Below are positions 40,701 through 50,426 of a stretch of 56,744 nt of DNA, one piece after another. Each line of letters begins with the position of its first letter. Position 1 is the first letter of the stretch. The notes below the pieces were generated by a model. It was not told where the DNA came from. It saw only the letters and a list, made by a program, of their open reading frames with translations, and did no database searches. Position numbers and translations under genes: made by a program. This DNA is from JAWLGW01 sp964569055 (GTDB taxonomy: Bacteria > Planctomycetota > J058), in assembly GCA_964569055.1 (NCBI GenBank), contig CAZMSZ010000002.1, positions 1 through 56,744 on the forward strand. Reading direction: 5' to 3'.

Positions 40701-41680
40701 GGGCTCGAGCTCCGCCGCAGCAAGATCCACACGAACGTGGGACAGCCGACCGCGTAGGTGATCACGTTGATCGGGAGGGTCGTCGGGTAGAGCGCGGTGC
40801 GCGCCACGAGGTCGCAGGCGACGAGGAACGCCCCTCCGGCGCAGGCCGCGCAGGGGAGGAGCAGGCGCGGGTCGGGGCCGACCAGGCGGCGCACGGCGTG
40901 GGGCACGATCAGCCCCACGAACCCGACCGGCCCCGCGAACGCGACCACGCCGGCCGTGACGACGCTCGCGCCCACGAACACCCGCCGCCGGACGCGCGCC
41001 GGGTCGACCCCCAGGCCGAGCGCGCTCTCGTCGTCGAGGGCCGCCACGTCGAGGTGGCGCGCGACCGACAGCACCACCGCCGAGCCCAGCGCGATCAGCA
41101 CGGCCGCGGCGCCGACCCGCGACCAGCCGACGACCTCGAGGCCGCCCATGGACCAGCGCACGATCGCGGCCAGGTCGATCGCGCTCCCCTCCAGGCTGAG
41201 GTAGTGCAGCAAGGTCACGATCGCCCCGCCGAGCAGCGCCACGGCGACCCCGGTGAGCAGCAGCGTCTCGGCGGCGTGCCCGCGCCAGGAGGCGAGCGCA
41301 TACACCAGCCCCGCCGTGGCGCCCGCGCCGGCCAGCGCGCCGAGGGACACGGCCGAGAGCCCGAGCGCGCCGCTCCAGGCGAGGCCGCTCTGGACGACGG
41401 CCACCGCGCCCACGGCCCCGCCGCTCGCGATCCCCAGGGTGTAGGGGCTGGCGAGCGGGTTCTTGAGGGTGGCCTGGAGGGCCACCCCGCTCAGCGCCAG
41501 GCCGAACCCAGCCAGGGCGCCGAAGGCGGCGCGGGGGCGGTAGAGCTCGACCAGGGCCACGCGCGCGGCCTCACCGGTGAGGGAGGCGCCCGACACGTGC
41601 GGCGCCACCGCCACCGCCAGCGCGAGCAGGCCCGCGCACAGCGCGAGCGCGAGCGGCGGGGCGAGCCGGGCGGCGCTCAC
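40697..41680 (-). CDS. Cobalamin/siderophore-type ABC transporter permease (FecCD/BtuC family)
   Basis: Inner-membrane permease of 327 residues with about ten helices. Family marks: YRPRAAFGALAGFGLALSGVALQATLKNPLASPYTLGIASGGAVGA, of which the ALQ-NPLA-P--LGI-SGA pattern is typical, and FVGLIVPHAVRRLVGPDPR, the ATPase docking loop. Here SGA reads SGG. It is linked by GTGA overlaps to both neighbours. The substrate (cobalamin, haem or an iron chelate) cannot be decided from the sequence. Confidence 0.92.
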   Translation of the reverse strand: MSAARLAPPLALALCAGLLALAVAVAPHVSGASLTGEAARVALVELYRPRAAFGALAGFGLALSGVALQATLKNPLASPYTLGIASGGAVGAVAVVQSGLAWSGALGLSAVSLGALAGAGATAGLVYALASWRGHAAETLLLTGVAVALLGGAIVTLLHYLSLEGSAIDLAAIVRWSMGGLEVVGWSRVGAAAVLIALGSAVVLSVARHLDVAALDDESALGLGVDPARVRRRVFVGASVVTAGVVAFAGPVGFVGLIVPHAVRRLVGPDPRLLLPCAACAGGAFLVACDLVARTALYPTTLPINVITYAVGCPTFVWILLRRSSSP

Positions 41681-42483
41681 GCGGCCGCCTCCGGCGCGCG
41701 CCGGCGCCGGCGCGGGACGGCGAACGGCGCGCCGCCGTCCTCGCCCAGCAGGGCGTCGACCGCGAAGGCGGCGGCCAGGGTCTCCTCGGTGATGACCGAG
41801 CGCGGCGGGCCGTCGGCGACGACCCGCCCGCCCGCCAACACGACCAGCCGGTCCGCGCGGCGCGCGGCGGCGTTGAGGTCGTGGGTGGCGACGACCACCG
41901 TGCGCCCCTCGCGGGCGAGCGCCGCCAGCAGCTCGAGCAGGTCGAGGGCGTGGGCGAGGTCCTGCGCGCTGGTCGGCTCGTCGAGGAGCAGCACCGGCGC
42001 GTCCTGGCAGAGCGTGCGCGCCAGCAGGACGCGCTGGCGCTCGCCGCTCGACAGCGCGTCGCAGGGGCGCGCCGCGAACCCGCCGGCGTCCACGCGCGCG
42101 AGCGCGTGCCGCGCGCGCGCCGAGTCCTCGGGCCGCTCGAGCCACAGCCCGCGCCCGAAGGGGTGCCGGCCCATGAGCACCACCTCGAGCGCGGTGTAGT
42201 CGGGCGGGACGGCCGCCCGCGCGGGCAAGAACGCGACCTCGCGGGCCAGCGCCTCGCGCGCGAGCCGGGCGGGGTCGCGCTCGCCGAGGCGCACCTCGCC
42301 GCCGGTCGGGCGGGCCAGCCCGCCGAGCAGGCGGAGGAGGGTGCTCTTGCCGCTCCCGTTGGGCCCGAGCAGGCAGGTCAGCGTCCCCGGCTCGAGCCGC
42401 AGGTCCACCCCGCGCAGGGCCGGCGCGCCGCCCGGGTAGCTGAACGCCAGCTCGCGCACCTCGAGCGGCACCCTCTCGTTCAC
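41677..42483 (-). CDS. ABC transporter ATP-binding protein (FecE/BtuD family)
   Basis: ATPase of 268 residues that drives the FecCD-type permease. Walker A GPNGSGKST, signature LSSGERQRVLLA, Walker B VLLLDEPTSAQD and the H-loop VVVATHDLN are intact. The C-terminus is basic (RRRRRAPEAAA). The GTG overlaps the stop of the binding-protein gene (GTGA), and its own stop overlaps the permease start. Confidence 0.94.
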   Translation of the reverse strand: MNERVPLEVRELAFSYPGGAPALRGVDLRLEPGTLTCLLGPNGSGKSTLLRLLGGLARPTGGEVRLGERDPARLAREALAREVAFLPARAAVPPDYTALEVVLMGRHPFGRGLWLERPEDSARARHALARVDAGGFAARPCDALSSGERQRVLLARTLCQDAPVLLLDEPTSAQDLAHALDLLELLAALAREGRTVVVATHDLNAAARRADRLVVLAGGRVVADGPPRSVITEETLAAAFAVDALLGEDGGAPFAVPRRRRRAPEAAA

Positions 42484-43391
42484 GGGCCCCGCTCCCGCGC
42501 GAGCACGGCCTGGAGCTTGGCGAGCAGCACGTCCAGCCGCGGGCCCGGCACCAACACCTCCTCGCCCGCCACGAACGCGATCCGGCCGGCCGCGACCGCC
42601 GGCACGCTCGTCAGCGGGGCCCAGTCGGCGCGCAGGAGCGCGGCGGCCCCCGCGTCGACCGGCTCGACGTGCAGCTCGATGATCAGGTCGGGGGCGCGCT
42701 CGAGCACCAGCTCCTTGGGGAGGGTGGGGTAGCGGCGTCCCACGAGGTCGCCCAGGCAGTTGCGCCCGCCCGCCGCCTCGAGGGCCTCGGAGATGAACGT
42801 GTCCGGCCCCGCGGCCGAGACGGTGCCGAGCTCGCCGGGGCGGTGGTGCAGCACCAGCAGCACGTCGGGCGGCTCGGCGGGGGCGGCCGCCCGGGCCGCG
42901 GTCAGGGCGCGCTCGAGCCGGGCCACCTCCCGCGCCGCGGCGCGCTCGCGCCCGAGCAGGGCGCCCAGCCGGCCGAGCGCGGTGAACAGGTCGCTCAGCG
43001 TCTCGACCTCGAATCGCTCGACCGAGAAGCCGCGGCGCGCGGCGAGCTGCTCCACCAGCTCGCTCCGCCCCTGCACCAGCACGAGGTCGGGGGCGAGCGC
43101 GCCGATCACCTCGAGGTTGGGGTCGAGGATCCCGCCGACGTCGGGGAGCCCGCGCAGCTCGGGCGGGTAGACGCACCAGCGCGAGACGCCCACGAGGTGC
43201 TCGCGCCCGTCGATCGCGCAGATCATCTCGGCCAGCGCGGGGGCGGCGGTGACGACCCGCGGCGTGGCGCCGGCGCGGTTGGGAGCGGCCGCCCCCCCGG
43301 CGGTGGGGACCGGCCGCTCGCCGGGGCAGCCGACGAGGAGCGCGGCCAAGGCGAGGGCGGCCCAGCGGAGGCGGCTCGGCTGCGCGGTCAC
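42480..43391 (-). CDS. Periplasmic substrate-binding lipoprotein, BtuF/FecB-like
   Basis: Class III binding protein of 303 residues with a lipoprotein signal (LLVGC). The helical-backbone receptor pattern is clear: RVVTAAPALAEMICAIDGREHLVGVSRWCVYPPELRGLPDVGG, from which ILDPNLEVIGALAPDLVLVQ continues; the closing lobe has SAAGPDTFISEALEAAGGRNC. The CVYPPE segment is reminiscent of BtuF-like proteins, favouring cobalamin, but this is a guess. The GTG overlaps the trkA stop (GTGA). Confidence 0.88.
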   Translation of the reverse strand: MTAQPSRLRWAALALAALLVGCPGERPVPTAGGAAAPNRAGATPRVVTAAPALAEMICAIDGREHLVGVSRWCVYPPELRGLPDVGGILDPNLEVIGALAPDLVLVQGRSELVEQLAARRGFSVERFEVETLSDLFTALGRLGALLGRERAAAREVARLERALTAARAAAPAEPPDVLLVLHHRPGELGTVSAAGPDTFISEALEAAGGRNCLGDLVGRRYPTLPKELVLERAPDLIIELHVEPVDAGAAALLRADWAPLTSVPAVAAGRIAFVAGEEVLVPGPRLDVLLAKLQAVLARERGP

Positions 43392-44752
43392 TGACCCGGG
43401 CTCACGAGCTTCTCGGCCTGCGCGCGCGCCTCGGGCAGCGTGAACACGATCACCTTGTCCATGGGGTTGATCACGCTGTCGCCGGTCGCCACCTCGACTC
43501 GCCCGTTGTCGTCCTGGTGGATGATCGCGCCGACGAGCACCCCGCGCGGCACCGCCACCTCCCGCAGCGGACGGCCCACGATCGGGGCGCGGCGCGTGGC
43601 GAGCAGCTCGAGCGCCTCGGCGTCGCCCTCCATGCGCGCCACCGAGAGGACGCGCGCCCCGCGCACGTGGCTGAGGAACTCCGAGACCGTGAGCATCTTG
43701 GGCTCGATCACCACGTCGATCCCGGTCGACTCGAGCAGGGCCACGTTCGCCGCGCGGCGGGTGACCGCGATGATCTTGCGCGCCCCGTTGCGGCGGGCCA
43801 GCAGCGCGGCCATGAGGTTCTGCTCCTCGTCCTCGGCGGCGGCCACGAACAGGTCGCACGAGCGGACGTCGTACTCCATGAGCAGGTCCAGCTCCCCCGG
43901 CGAGCCGTGCACGACCAGGGCCTGCTCGAGCGCGAGCGCCGCGGCGTTGGCGCGCTGGACGTCGGGCTCGAACACCACCACGCTCGGGACCATCTCCTCG
44001 ATCCGGTCCGCGATGGCGAGGCCCAGGCGGCCGGCGTCGAACACGAACGCGCGCTCGACCGAGAGCCGACGCCGCTCCACGAGCGTCAAGAAGGGCTGCA
44101 GCGTGTCACGCGCCATGACCACGTGGATCCGGTCGCCGGCGCGGACCTCGTCGTCGCCGCCCGGGAGCAGGATCGCGCCGTTGCGGATGACCGAGACGAT
44201 CACGAAGGGGTGCGGCTCGGGCAGCAGCGAGCGGACCTCCTTCAGCTTGCGGCCGGCGAGGCGCACGCCGGGGTGGATGTTGAACGTGTGGAGCCGGATC
44301 GCACCTCCCGCCATCTCGTGGGCGTCCGTGGCCCCGGGGGCGGTGATGATCTGGGCGATGTGCTCGACCACCAGCCCCTCGGGGTTGATCACCCGGTCGA
44401 TCGCGAGCTTGCCCCGGATCAGCTCGAGGAAGTGCGGCTCGGAGTAGTCCTCGTTGCGGACGCGGGCCAGCTTGTTCTTGACGCCCATCGTCTCGCACAG
44501 CAGGCAAATGAACATGTTGAGGTGGTCGGAGTCGGTCACGGCCACGACCATCTCCGCCTGCCGGACGCCGGCCTCCTCCAGGATGCGGGGGCTGCCGCCG
44601 TCGCCCTGGATCGCGAACACGTCGAGGCGTTCGGCGAGGGCGCGCACGACCTCCCCGTTCTGGTCGACGATGGTGATGTCGTGGTCCTCGGCCGCCAGCG
44701 CCTCGGCGAGGTTCTGGCCGACGACGCCGCCGCCTACGATCACGATCCGCAT
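43388..44752 (-). CDS. trkA: Trk-type potassium uptake regulatory protein
   Basis: Cytoplasmic RCK protein of 454 residues with two TrkA-N and two TrkA-C domains. The first Rossmann motif is VGGGVVGQNLAEAL with IVDQNGE; the second (FDAGRLGLAIADR) is less canonical, as usual in TrkA. It binds nucleotide and gates a TrkH/TrkG channel, which is not in the window. The ATG at 44752 matches the family start (MRIVIVGGG) and is six bases after a TATCCT box. First gene of a chain of five genes with four-base overlaps leading into a metal-chelate importer. Confidence 0.94.
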   Translation of the reverse strand: MRIVIVGGGVVGQNLAEALAAEDHDITIVDQNGEVVRALAERLDVFAIQGDGGSPRILEEAGVRQAEMVVAVTDSDHLNMFICLLCETMGVKNKLARVRNEDYSEPHFLELIRGKLAIDRVINPEGLVVEHIAQIITAPGATDAHEMAGGAIRLHTFNIHPGVRLAGRKLKEVRSLLPEPHPFVIVSVIRNGAILLPGGDDEVRAGDRIHVVMARDTLQPFLTLVERRRLSVERAFVFDAGRLGLAIADRIEEMVPSVVVFEPDVQRANAAALALEQALVVHGSPGELDLLMEYDVRSCDLFVAAAEDEEQNLMAALLARRNGARKIIAVTRRAANVALLESTGIDVVIEPKMLTVSEFLSHVRGARVLSVARMEGDAEALELLATRRAPIVGRPLREVAVPRGVLVGAIIHQDDNGRVEVATGDSVINPMDKVIVFTLPEARAQAEKLVSPGQ

Positions 44753-44764
44753 GGCGTCAGGATA
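44753..44764 (-). promoter_or_regulatory. Leaderless-type promoter of trkA, -10 box TATCCT
   Basis: On the minus strand TATCCT (44764-44759) ends six bases before the trkA ATG. No ribosome-binding site is seen between them. Confidence 0.5.
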
Positions 44765-44842
44765 ACGCGGACCAGAGCGCGAGAAGGAGGGTGGGGACGC
44801 CCGCTGGTTGGACCCGGCGCCACCCAACGACGTCGCGCGGCG

Positions 44843-47719
44843 CTACCGCAGCGCGTCCACCTCGGCCGGGACCTCGACGACGACCCGCAGCCCGATCGTC
44901 GCGCTGCGGTAGTCGCGCTCGGGCGCGCCGTCGCGCGCGGCGCAGCGGGCGTCGGTGAGGGGCCAGCGGTAGGAGCCGCCGCGGATCGCGCGGCGGCCGT
45001 CGGGCAAGGAGACGCCCCGCGGCGCGCCGGGGTAGGGACGGAACGGGTCGGCGGTCCACTCGGCCACGTTCCCGCCGAGGTCGAGCACGCCGTAGGGGCT
45101 GCGGTCGTCTCCGTGCACGCCGGCGGGCGCCGTCGGGACGACGCGGAGGCGGTTTGGGGCCACGTGGATGTGCGCGCGGACGTGCGCGCGCTCCCCCCAG
45201 GGGAAGCGCCGCCCGTCGGCGCCCCGGGCGGCCTTCTCCCACTCCGCCTCGGTGGGGAGCCGCCCGCCGCGCCAGGCGGCGAACGCGCTGGCCTCGGCCC
45301 ACGAGACGTGCGTGACCGGGTGGTCGGCGATGCGCGGGTCGTACGTCCGGCGCTCCGCCCCGTCTTGCCCGCGCTCCGCGCGGTCCCAGTGCGGCGGGGC
45401 CGCGACCTCGCCCGTGGCCACGAAGCGGGCGTAGGCGGCGTTGGTCACCTCGAGCCGGTCGATGAAGTAGCCGGGGAGCGCCACCTCCCGCTGCGGCTGC
45501 TCGCGCGGGCGCGCGTCGGGCGCGTCGGGGCGGCTGCCCATCAGGAACGGGCCGGGCGGCACGTAGACCATGCCGCGGACGCGCCGCGCCAGCGCCAGGA
45601 GCGCGGCCGTGCGCGGGTCGGGCCGCTCGCGCTCGAGCGCCTCGAGCGCGGCGCACGCCTCATCGGCGCGCGAGCCGCGCAACGCCTCGAGCGCGGCGGC
45701 GCGCCGGCGGGCGCGCTCCTCCCGCTCCTGCTCCTCGGCGAGGCTGGCGGCGCAGCGGGCGACGGCGCGCTCCAGCCGCTCGCGCGCGGCCGGCGGGGCC
45801 TCGGCCAGGGCGGCTCGATAGGCGGCCAGCGCCTCCGCCATGGCGCCGCGCTCCTCGAGCGCGCGCGCGCGCTGCTCGGCGCCCGCGGCGCCGCGACGGC
45901 GCTCCACGCGCTCGAGCGCGGCCAGCACCTCGGGGGCGTTCGGCCGGAGCCGGCGCGCCTCCTCGAGCGCGGCCGCCGCGCCGGCGAGGTCGCCCCGGTC
46001 CAGGCGGACGCGCCCGTCGCGGAGGGCGCGCAGGAAGGCCAGCTGCTCGAGCTTGGCCTGCGTGCCCGGGTCCTCGCGGAACAGCTCGGTCAGCTGCTTG
46101 GCCGCGGCGACGAACCGGGCCTCGTCGGCGGGCTCGAGGCTGGCGCGCGCCTGCGCGAACGCGCGGTCGAGGGCGCTCACGCAGACCGACCGGATCGCGT
46201 CGAGCCGGCTGCGCGTGGCGGAGCCCGGGTCCCCCAGCTCGAGGGCGCGCCGGTAGTCGGCCACGGCCTCGGCCAGGGCGCCGGCCGCCTCGGCTCGCTC
46301 CGCCGCGAGCACGTAGCCCATGCGGCGCGCCTCCTTCAGCAGCTCAGCGTGCTGCTCGCGCGCCCGCGGCGGGACCTCGGCCGCCCGCCGCTCCAGCAGC
46401 CCTCGCGCCTCGGCCGCCTCCCCCGCCGCGAGCAGCGCGCCCGCCTCGGCGCGGAGCAGCCCCCAGCGCACGCGCTCGGCGAGCTCGAGGCGCAGCCCGG
46501 GCTCGACCCCGACCCCGCCCAGGCCGTCGAGGCGCTCGCTGGCCGCCAGGAACAGCTCGCGCTGGCGGGCCGGCGCGGCCGCGTTCTCGGCGTCGGTGAT
46601 CGCGCCGCGCAGCTCGTCGAGCTGCTGGCGGTTGCGGAGCGTGGCCACCCCGAGCGCGGCGCCCACGCCGCCGGCCGCGAGGAGCAGCAGGCCCGCCGCC
46701 CCGAGCGCCAGCCGGGTGCGGAGGCGCTTGCGGGCCACGTAGTCGGCCGGTCGAAACGCGGCCTCCTCCAGCTCGATCCGGTCGAGGATGAAGCTGGCGC
46801 TGGTCGAGCCGTCGGGGGGCTCGTCGCCGTTCCAGCCGGCCTGGTGGACGTCGCTCTCGAGCATCGCCTCGTCGCTCGACAGCCCGATCGCCACGGCGCT
46901 GGCGAGCAGTCGGTCGCTGGGCTCAGCGCTCTCCTCGAGGTCCTCGAGCACCTGCTCGAGGCTGCGCGAGCGCGCGAAGGGGGAGCCGCGGGCGGCGGCC
47001 GCCGCGGACGCCTCACGCAGCTCGCGCGGCAGCGCGGCCGCCGGGAGCTCCTGCGTGTCGTGGAGGGGGATCGTCGGCGGCGCGGGCTCGCGCGGCGGCG
47101 GCTCGCGCACGTCCGCGCTCGACAGCCCGAGGGGCTGGCGGGAGGCGACGAACGAGGCGGGCGGGTCGGCGTCGCGAGCGCTCGACAGGCCGAGGAGGCC
47201 GCTCGAGGTCGCGAACAGCGGCGGCTCGGCCGCGCCCCGAGGTTGCGCCGAGGGCGGAGGGGTCGGCGCGCTGAACCGCGCGCTGCCGCTCGCGAACGCC
47301 TCGTCGCCGTAGGCCTTGATCCGGCTGATCACCTCGGACACCACGCTCCGGTGCCGCTCGGCGTCGAGCTGGCCCGACGCGAGGAGCAGCGCGCCGAGCC
47401 GGACCCGATAGCGCGCGCTCCGCTGGCGGGTGCGCGCCTCCTCGAGCGCGGCGGGGGTGATCCAGCCGCGGGTCACGAGCACGTCGGCGTAGAGGGCGTC
47501 GAGCCGCATCACCTGGCTCGCGGCCATGGCCTCACGCACGCGCTCGACCTGCCGCTCGTCGAGCAGCCCGAGCTCGAGCAGGAGGGCGGGCGCCGGGACG
47601 CCGCGTCGCGCGGCCTCGAGCGCCACGCGCCGGCCGTCGTCCTCCGTGACCAGCCCGTTCTTCATGGCGATCAGGAGGAAGAAGCGATCGTCGAGCGCGA
47701 GCGACGCCGAGTCCTGCAT
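44843..47719 (-). CDS. Membrane-anchored protein with secretion-ATPase-like N-terminus and C-terminal FGE/SUMF1-like domain
   Basis: Protein of 958 residues. Residues 10-130 contain helical units like those of the CheX fusion at 4922 (LIAMKNGLVTEDDGR; DVLVTRGWITPAALEEA; LGALLLASGQLDAE). A Pro-rich linker carries GLSS three times (about 177, 198 and 279). One membrane helix (about 336-360) leads to an Ala/Arg/Glu-rich TPR-like region (362-715). The C-terminal domain (about 718-958) is an FGE/SUMF1 fold: PPGPFLMGS, YFIDRLEVTNAAYARF, PVTHVSWAEASAFAAW, LPTEAEWEKAARG, LGGNVAEWT and AIRGGSYRW. The Cys pair of true formylglycine-generating enzymes is absent after GGS, so it is probably not an FGE. 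Confidence 0.82.
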   Translation of the reverse strand: MQDSASLALDDRFFLLIAMKNGLVTEDDGRRVALEAARRGVPAPALLLELGLLDERQVERVREAMAASQVMRLDALYADVLVTRGWITPAALEEARTRQRSARYRVRLGALLLASGQLDAERHRSVVSEVISRIKAYGDEAFASGSARFSAPTPPPSAQPRGAAEPPLFATSSGLLGLSSARDADPPASFVASRQPLGLSSADVREPPPREPAPPTIPLHDTQELPAAALPRELREASAAAAARGSPFARSRSLEQVLEDLEESAEPSDRLLASAVAIGLSSDEAMLESDVHQAGWNGDEPPDGSTSASFILDRIELEEAAFRPADYVARKRLRTRLALGAAGLLLLAAGGVGAALGVATLRNRQQLDELRGAITDAENAAAPARQRELFLAASERLDGLGGVGVEPGLRLELAERVRWGLLRAEAGALLAAGEAAEARGLLERRAAEVPPRAREQHAELLKEARRMGYVLAAERAEAAGALAEAVADYRRALELGDPGSATRSRLDAIRSVCVSALDRAFAQARASLEPADEARFVAAAKQLTELFREDPGTQAKLEQLAFLRALRDGRVRLDRGDLAGAAAALEEARRLRPNAPEVLAALERVERRRGAAGAEQRARALEERGAMAEALAAYRAALAEAPPAARERLERAVARCAASLAEEQEREERARRRAAALEALRGSRADEACAALEALERERPDPRTAALLALARRVRGMVYVPPGPFLMGSRPDAPDARPREQPQREVALPGYFIDRLEVTNAAYARFVATGEVAAPPHWDRAERGQDGAERRTYDPRIADHPVTHVSWAEASAFAAWRGGRLPTEAEWEKAARGADGRRFPWGERAHVRAHIHVAPNRLRVVPTAPAGVHGDDRSPYGVLDLGGNVAEWTADPFRPYPGAPRGVSLPDGRRAIRGGSYRWPLTDARCAARDGAPERDYRSATIGLRVVVEVPAEVDALR

Positions 47720-47806
47720 GGGGCTTGCAGCCGACCTCCGGCGGCCGGGCTCACGATATCAGGAATGCTCGCCGCGGCGCTCGGCGGGCTCCTCCGCGCG
47801 CAGGCC

Positions 47807-47839
47807 CTGTCTCGAAGCTCGGAGCGCGCTTCGAGACAG
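47807..47839 (-). terminator. Perfect 12-bp hairpin after the HEAT/pseudo-VWA gene
   Basis: CTGTCTCGAAGC and GCTTCGAGACAG pair exactly around nine bases. The hairpin starts three bases after the stop codon of the gene at 47843. No T tract follows, so it may be a terminator or an mRNA end-stabilising structure. Confidence 0.55.
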
Positions 47840-47842
47840 CGC

Positions 47843-50356
47843 CTATTCGAGGGTCGCGAGGCGCGCCCGGATCTCGAGCGACCCGCCGTGGGCGGCGGCG
47901 ACGTCCCCGTAGGCCTCGGCCAGGGCGCGCTCGAGGTCACGCCGGGCAGCCTCCTCCAGCGGGTCGTCGCTCGCCGCCGCGCCCAGCACGCCGACCACTT
48001 GGATCGGGACGGCGCGCTGCCGCTGAAGGGAGCGCACCCGCGCCGCGAGGATCGCCGGGTCCCGGTCGCCGAGGCCGCGCGCGGGCGGACCCGAGACGAG
48101 CAGGTAGATCTCCTCGATCGCGGGGTCCGCCAGCGCGCGCTCGAGCGCCCAGCCCACGTCGCGCGCGCCGCTGGGGCGCTGACGCGCGACGAACGTCGCC
48201 GCGTCGTCGCCGCCCGCCTCGGGGAGGGTGGCGGCGCGCGCCCAGCTCCGGTTGGCGGTGGTGAGCACGTTCACCCGCACCTCGTCGCGGGCGGCGGCGG
48301 CGAGCGCGCGGCGCAGCTCGCGCTGGGCCGCGTCCAGCCGGCTCACGGGCGGCAGCGGGGGCTCGGGGGGCACCGTGGCCGGCCGCTGGAACGGCGCCGC
48401 CATCTCGCGGTCGGTGTCGAGGACGAACGCCACACCGCTGGCGACGAACCGCTCGGGGAGCAGCGCCGCGCTCCCGACCTCGAGCCCCTCCGTCGACGGG
48501 GCGGGGGCGCCCGTCGCCTTGGCGACAGCCTGACCCGCGGCGAGCGCGGCCAGGCCCCGGGCCCCGCGCGCGAGGCGAGGCAGCGTGAGCAGCGGCGCGA
48601 GCTCGGCGGGCGGGCGCGCCGCGAGCGCTCGCCACGCGACCCGCGCCGGATCGGGGGCGAGGTCTGCGAGCGCCTTCACCAGGCCGCGGGCGGCCGCTGC
48701 GCCGGGGGCCGCCCCCACGGCGCGCAGCAGCGCCAGCTGATGCGTCGGGTCGCGCGCGTCCGCGAGCGCGTCGAGCAGCGCAGCCACGACCGCCGGGTCG
48801 CCGTTGCGGGCGAAGCCGGCGGCCGCCGCGTCGGCCAGCGCCGGCTCGCCGGCGAGGAGCTCCACCACCAGCGGGGCGGCGTGCCGGGCGTCCGGGCAGG
48901 CCGCGACCCGCTCCACCAGGGCCGCCGCGCCCGGTCCGCCCTCGCGCAGGGCGTCGCGCAGCGTCCGCTCGACCCGGCGCGCGTCCCGGCGCGAGAGCGG
49001 CGCGCCGAGGTCGAGGTCCGCGGGGAGCGGGTCGGCCGGCGGCGGGGGCTCCTCGACGGGCGGCGGGGAGGGACGGGCCAGCGCGAGGCGGGTCACGCGC
49101 CCTCCGCCCGCCAGCGCGAGCTCGGCGGCCAAGGTGTCGAGCGCGTGCGCGGCCTGCGCCGCGGCGACGCGGGCGCGTTCGCTGCGCGCCGGCGGGGGCG
49201 CCAGCGCGAGCTGGAGCACGTGCAGCACGACGCCGCGCCGCCACAGCGACGCCCGCGCGGCCTCGATCGTCTCGGCGAACGGCTCGCCGCGCGCGGTGGT
49301 CGGCGGCCCGGCCAGCACCAGGAACACCACCTGCGGGAGCGGGGTCAGCGCCAGGGCGGCGTCGAGCGCGCCAGCGAGGTCGCGGCGGCCGTCGCGGCCG
49401 GACGGCCGCTGCGCGAGCCACACGCGCGCCTCGTCCCGCCGGCCCGCCGCGGCGTAGTCGCTGGTGAACCACCGCGAGCGACCCGCGAACCGCGCCAGCG
49501 CGAAACGGGTCTCGGCGCCGAGGCCGCGCAGCGCCTCGCCCACGAGCCGACCGGCGAGGGCCAGCGCCGAGGTGCGCGGCTGCGCCGCCGCCGCGTCGTC
49601 CGCGGGGGGCGGCGCGAGCGGGTCCTCGAACGCCTCGACCGAGGCGGCCTCGCTGCCGTCGAGCAGGAACACCACCCGATCGAGGTGACCGAGGTGATCG
49701 GGCAGGCCCGTCCGCGCGTCGAACGCGGGCGGCGGGAAGCCCTCGGGCCGCGCCCCCGTCGCGCCCTCGAGCGCGTCGGCCGCGGCCCAGCGCGCGGCGC
49801 GCGAGTCGTCGTCCAGGAGGCGCCGCAGGGCGCTCGCCGCGCTCGCCGCCGCCTGGCCGTGCCGCGCGAGCGCGCGCGCAGCGGCGATCCGGAGCGGCTC
49901 ATGGCGCGCGCGCAGCGCGCGGATCAGGGCCGCCACGACGCGCTCGCCGCGCACGCCGCCGAGCAGCTGGGCCACCCGCGGGCGGAGCGCCTCGGGCGCC
50001 TCCTCGAGCGCACGCACCAGCGCGCGCAGCGCCTCCTCGTCCTGCGCCCGAGCGAGCGCCGTGGTCGCCAGCTCGCCGACCCGCCAGCTCGGGCTGGCGA
50101 GCCCGGCCGTGATCAGGTGCGTCACGCCGTGCGCCGGGTCCGCTCGCAGCAGGAGCGCGCTCGCGTCGCCCAGCGCGCGCGCGGCCTCGGCGGTCGCCTC
50201 GATTTCGCCGGGCGCCGCCCGCTCCAGCCGCGCGCGCGCCTCGTCGTACTCCGCGCGGGCGGCGCGCCACCCGCGCGGGGCGGCGCTGGCGGGCGTGACC
50301 AGGGGCAGGAGGAACGTCGCGCTCGCGAGGAGCAGCGCGTGCGGCGAGCGGAGCAT
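47843..50356 (-). CDS. Exported HEAT-repeat protein with two degenerate von Willebrand A-like domains
   Basis: Protein of 837 residues with a signal peptide (1-25, ending ASAA). HEAT-like helical repeats (about 85-200) precede a VWA-like domain starting RVVFLLDGSEA, where the metal site DxSxS is broken (Ala for the last Ser). More HEAT-like repeats (about 440-590) precede a second VWA-like domain starting GVAFVLDTDRE, also without an intact metal site. Both keep the QRPSG-R-D-WAL or DLAGAL style helix and an IYLLVSGPP or VVFLVLAGPP strand. The ATG at 50356 is preceded by GGAGG, with a TAGGAT box at 50383-50378. Function unknown. Confidence 0.75.
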   Translation of the reverse strand: MLRSPHALLLASATFLLPLVTPASAAPRGWRAARAEYDEARARLERAAPGEIEATAEAARALGDASALLLRADPAHGVTHLITAGLASPSWRVGELATTALARAQDEEALRALVRALEEAPEALRPRVAQLLGGVRGERVVAALIRALRARHEPLRIAAARALARHGQAAASAASALRRLLDDDSRAARWAAADALEGATGARPEGFPPPAFDARTGLPDHLGHLDRVVFLLDGSEAASVEAFEDPLAPPPADDAAAAQPRTSALALAGRLVGEALRGLGAETRFALARFAGRSRWFTSDYAAAGRRDEARVWLAQRPSGRDGRRDLAGALDAALALTPLPQVVFLVLAGPPTTARGEPFAETIEAARASLWRRGVVLHVLQLALAPPPARSERARVAAAQAAHALDTLAAELALAGGGRVTRLALARPSPPPVEEPPPPADPLPADLDLGAPLSRRDARRVERTLRDALREGGPGAAALVERVAACPDARHAAPLVVELLAGEPALADAAAAGFARNGDPAVVAALLDALADARDPTHQLALLRAVGAAPGAAAARGLVKALADLAPDPARVAWRALAARPPAELAPLLTLPRLARGARGLAALAAGQAVAKATGAPAPSTEGLEVGSAALLPERFVASGVAFVLDTDREMAAPFQRPATVPPEPPLPPVSRLDAAQRELRRALAAAARDEVRVNVLTTANRSWARAATLPEAGGDDAATFVARQRPSGARDVGWALERALADPAIEEIYLLVSGPPARGLGDRDPAILAARVRSLQRQRAVPIQVVGVLGAAASDDPLEEAARRDLERALAEAYGDVAAAHGGSLEIRARLATLE

Positions 50357-50426
50357 GGCGACCTCCAAGGCGCGCGGATCCTACGCGCCGGTCCGCTGCG
50401 CGGGGATCCACGCGTCCGGGCCGGCA

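Noticed and set aside
44843..47719. True formylglycine-generating enzyme for sulfatase maturation
   Set aside because: The fold is present, but the Cys pair after the GGS motif is missing and no sulfatase genes are in the window.
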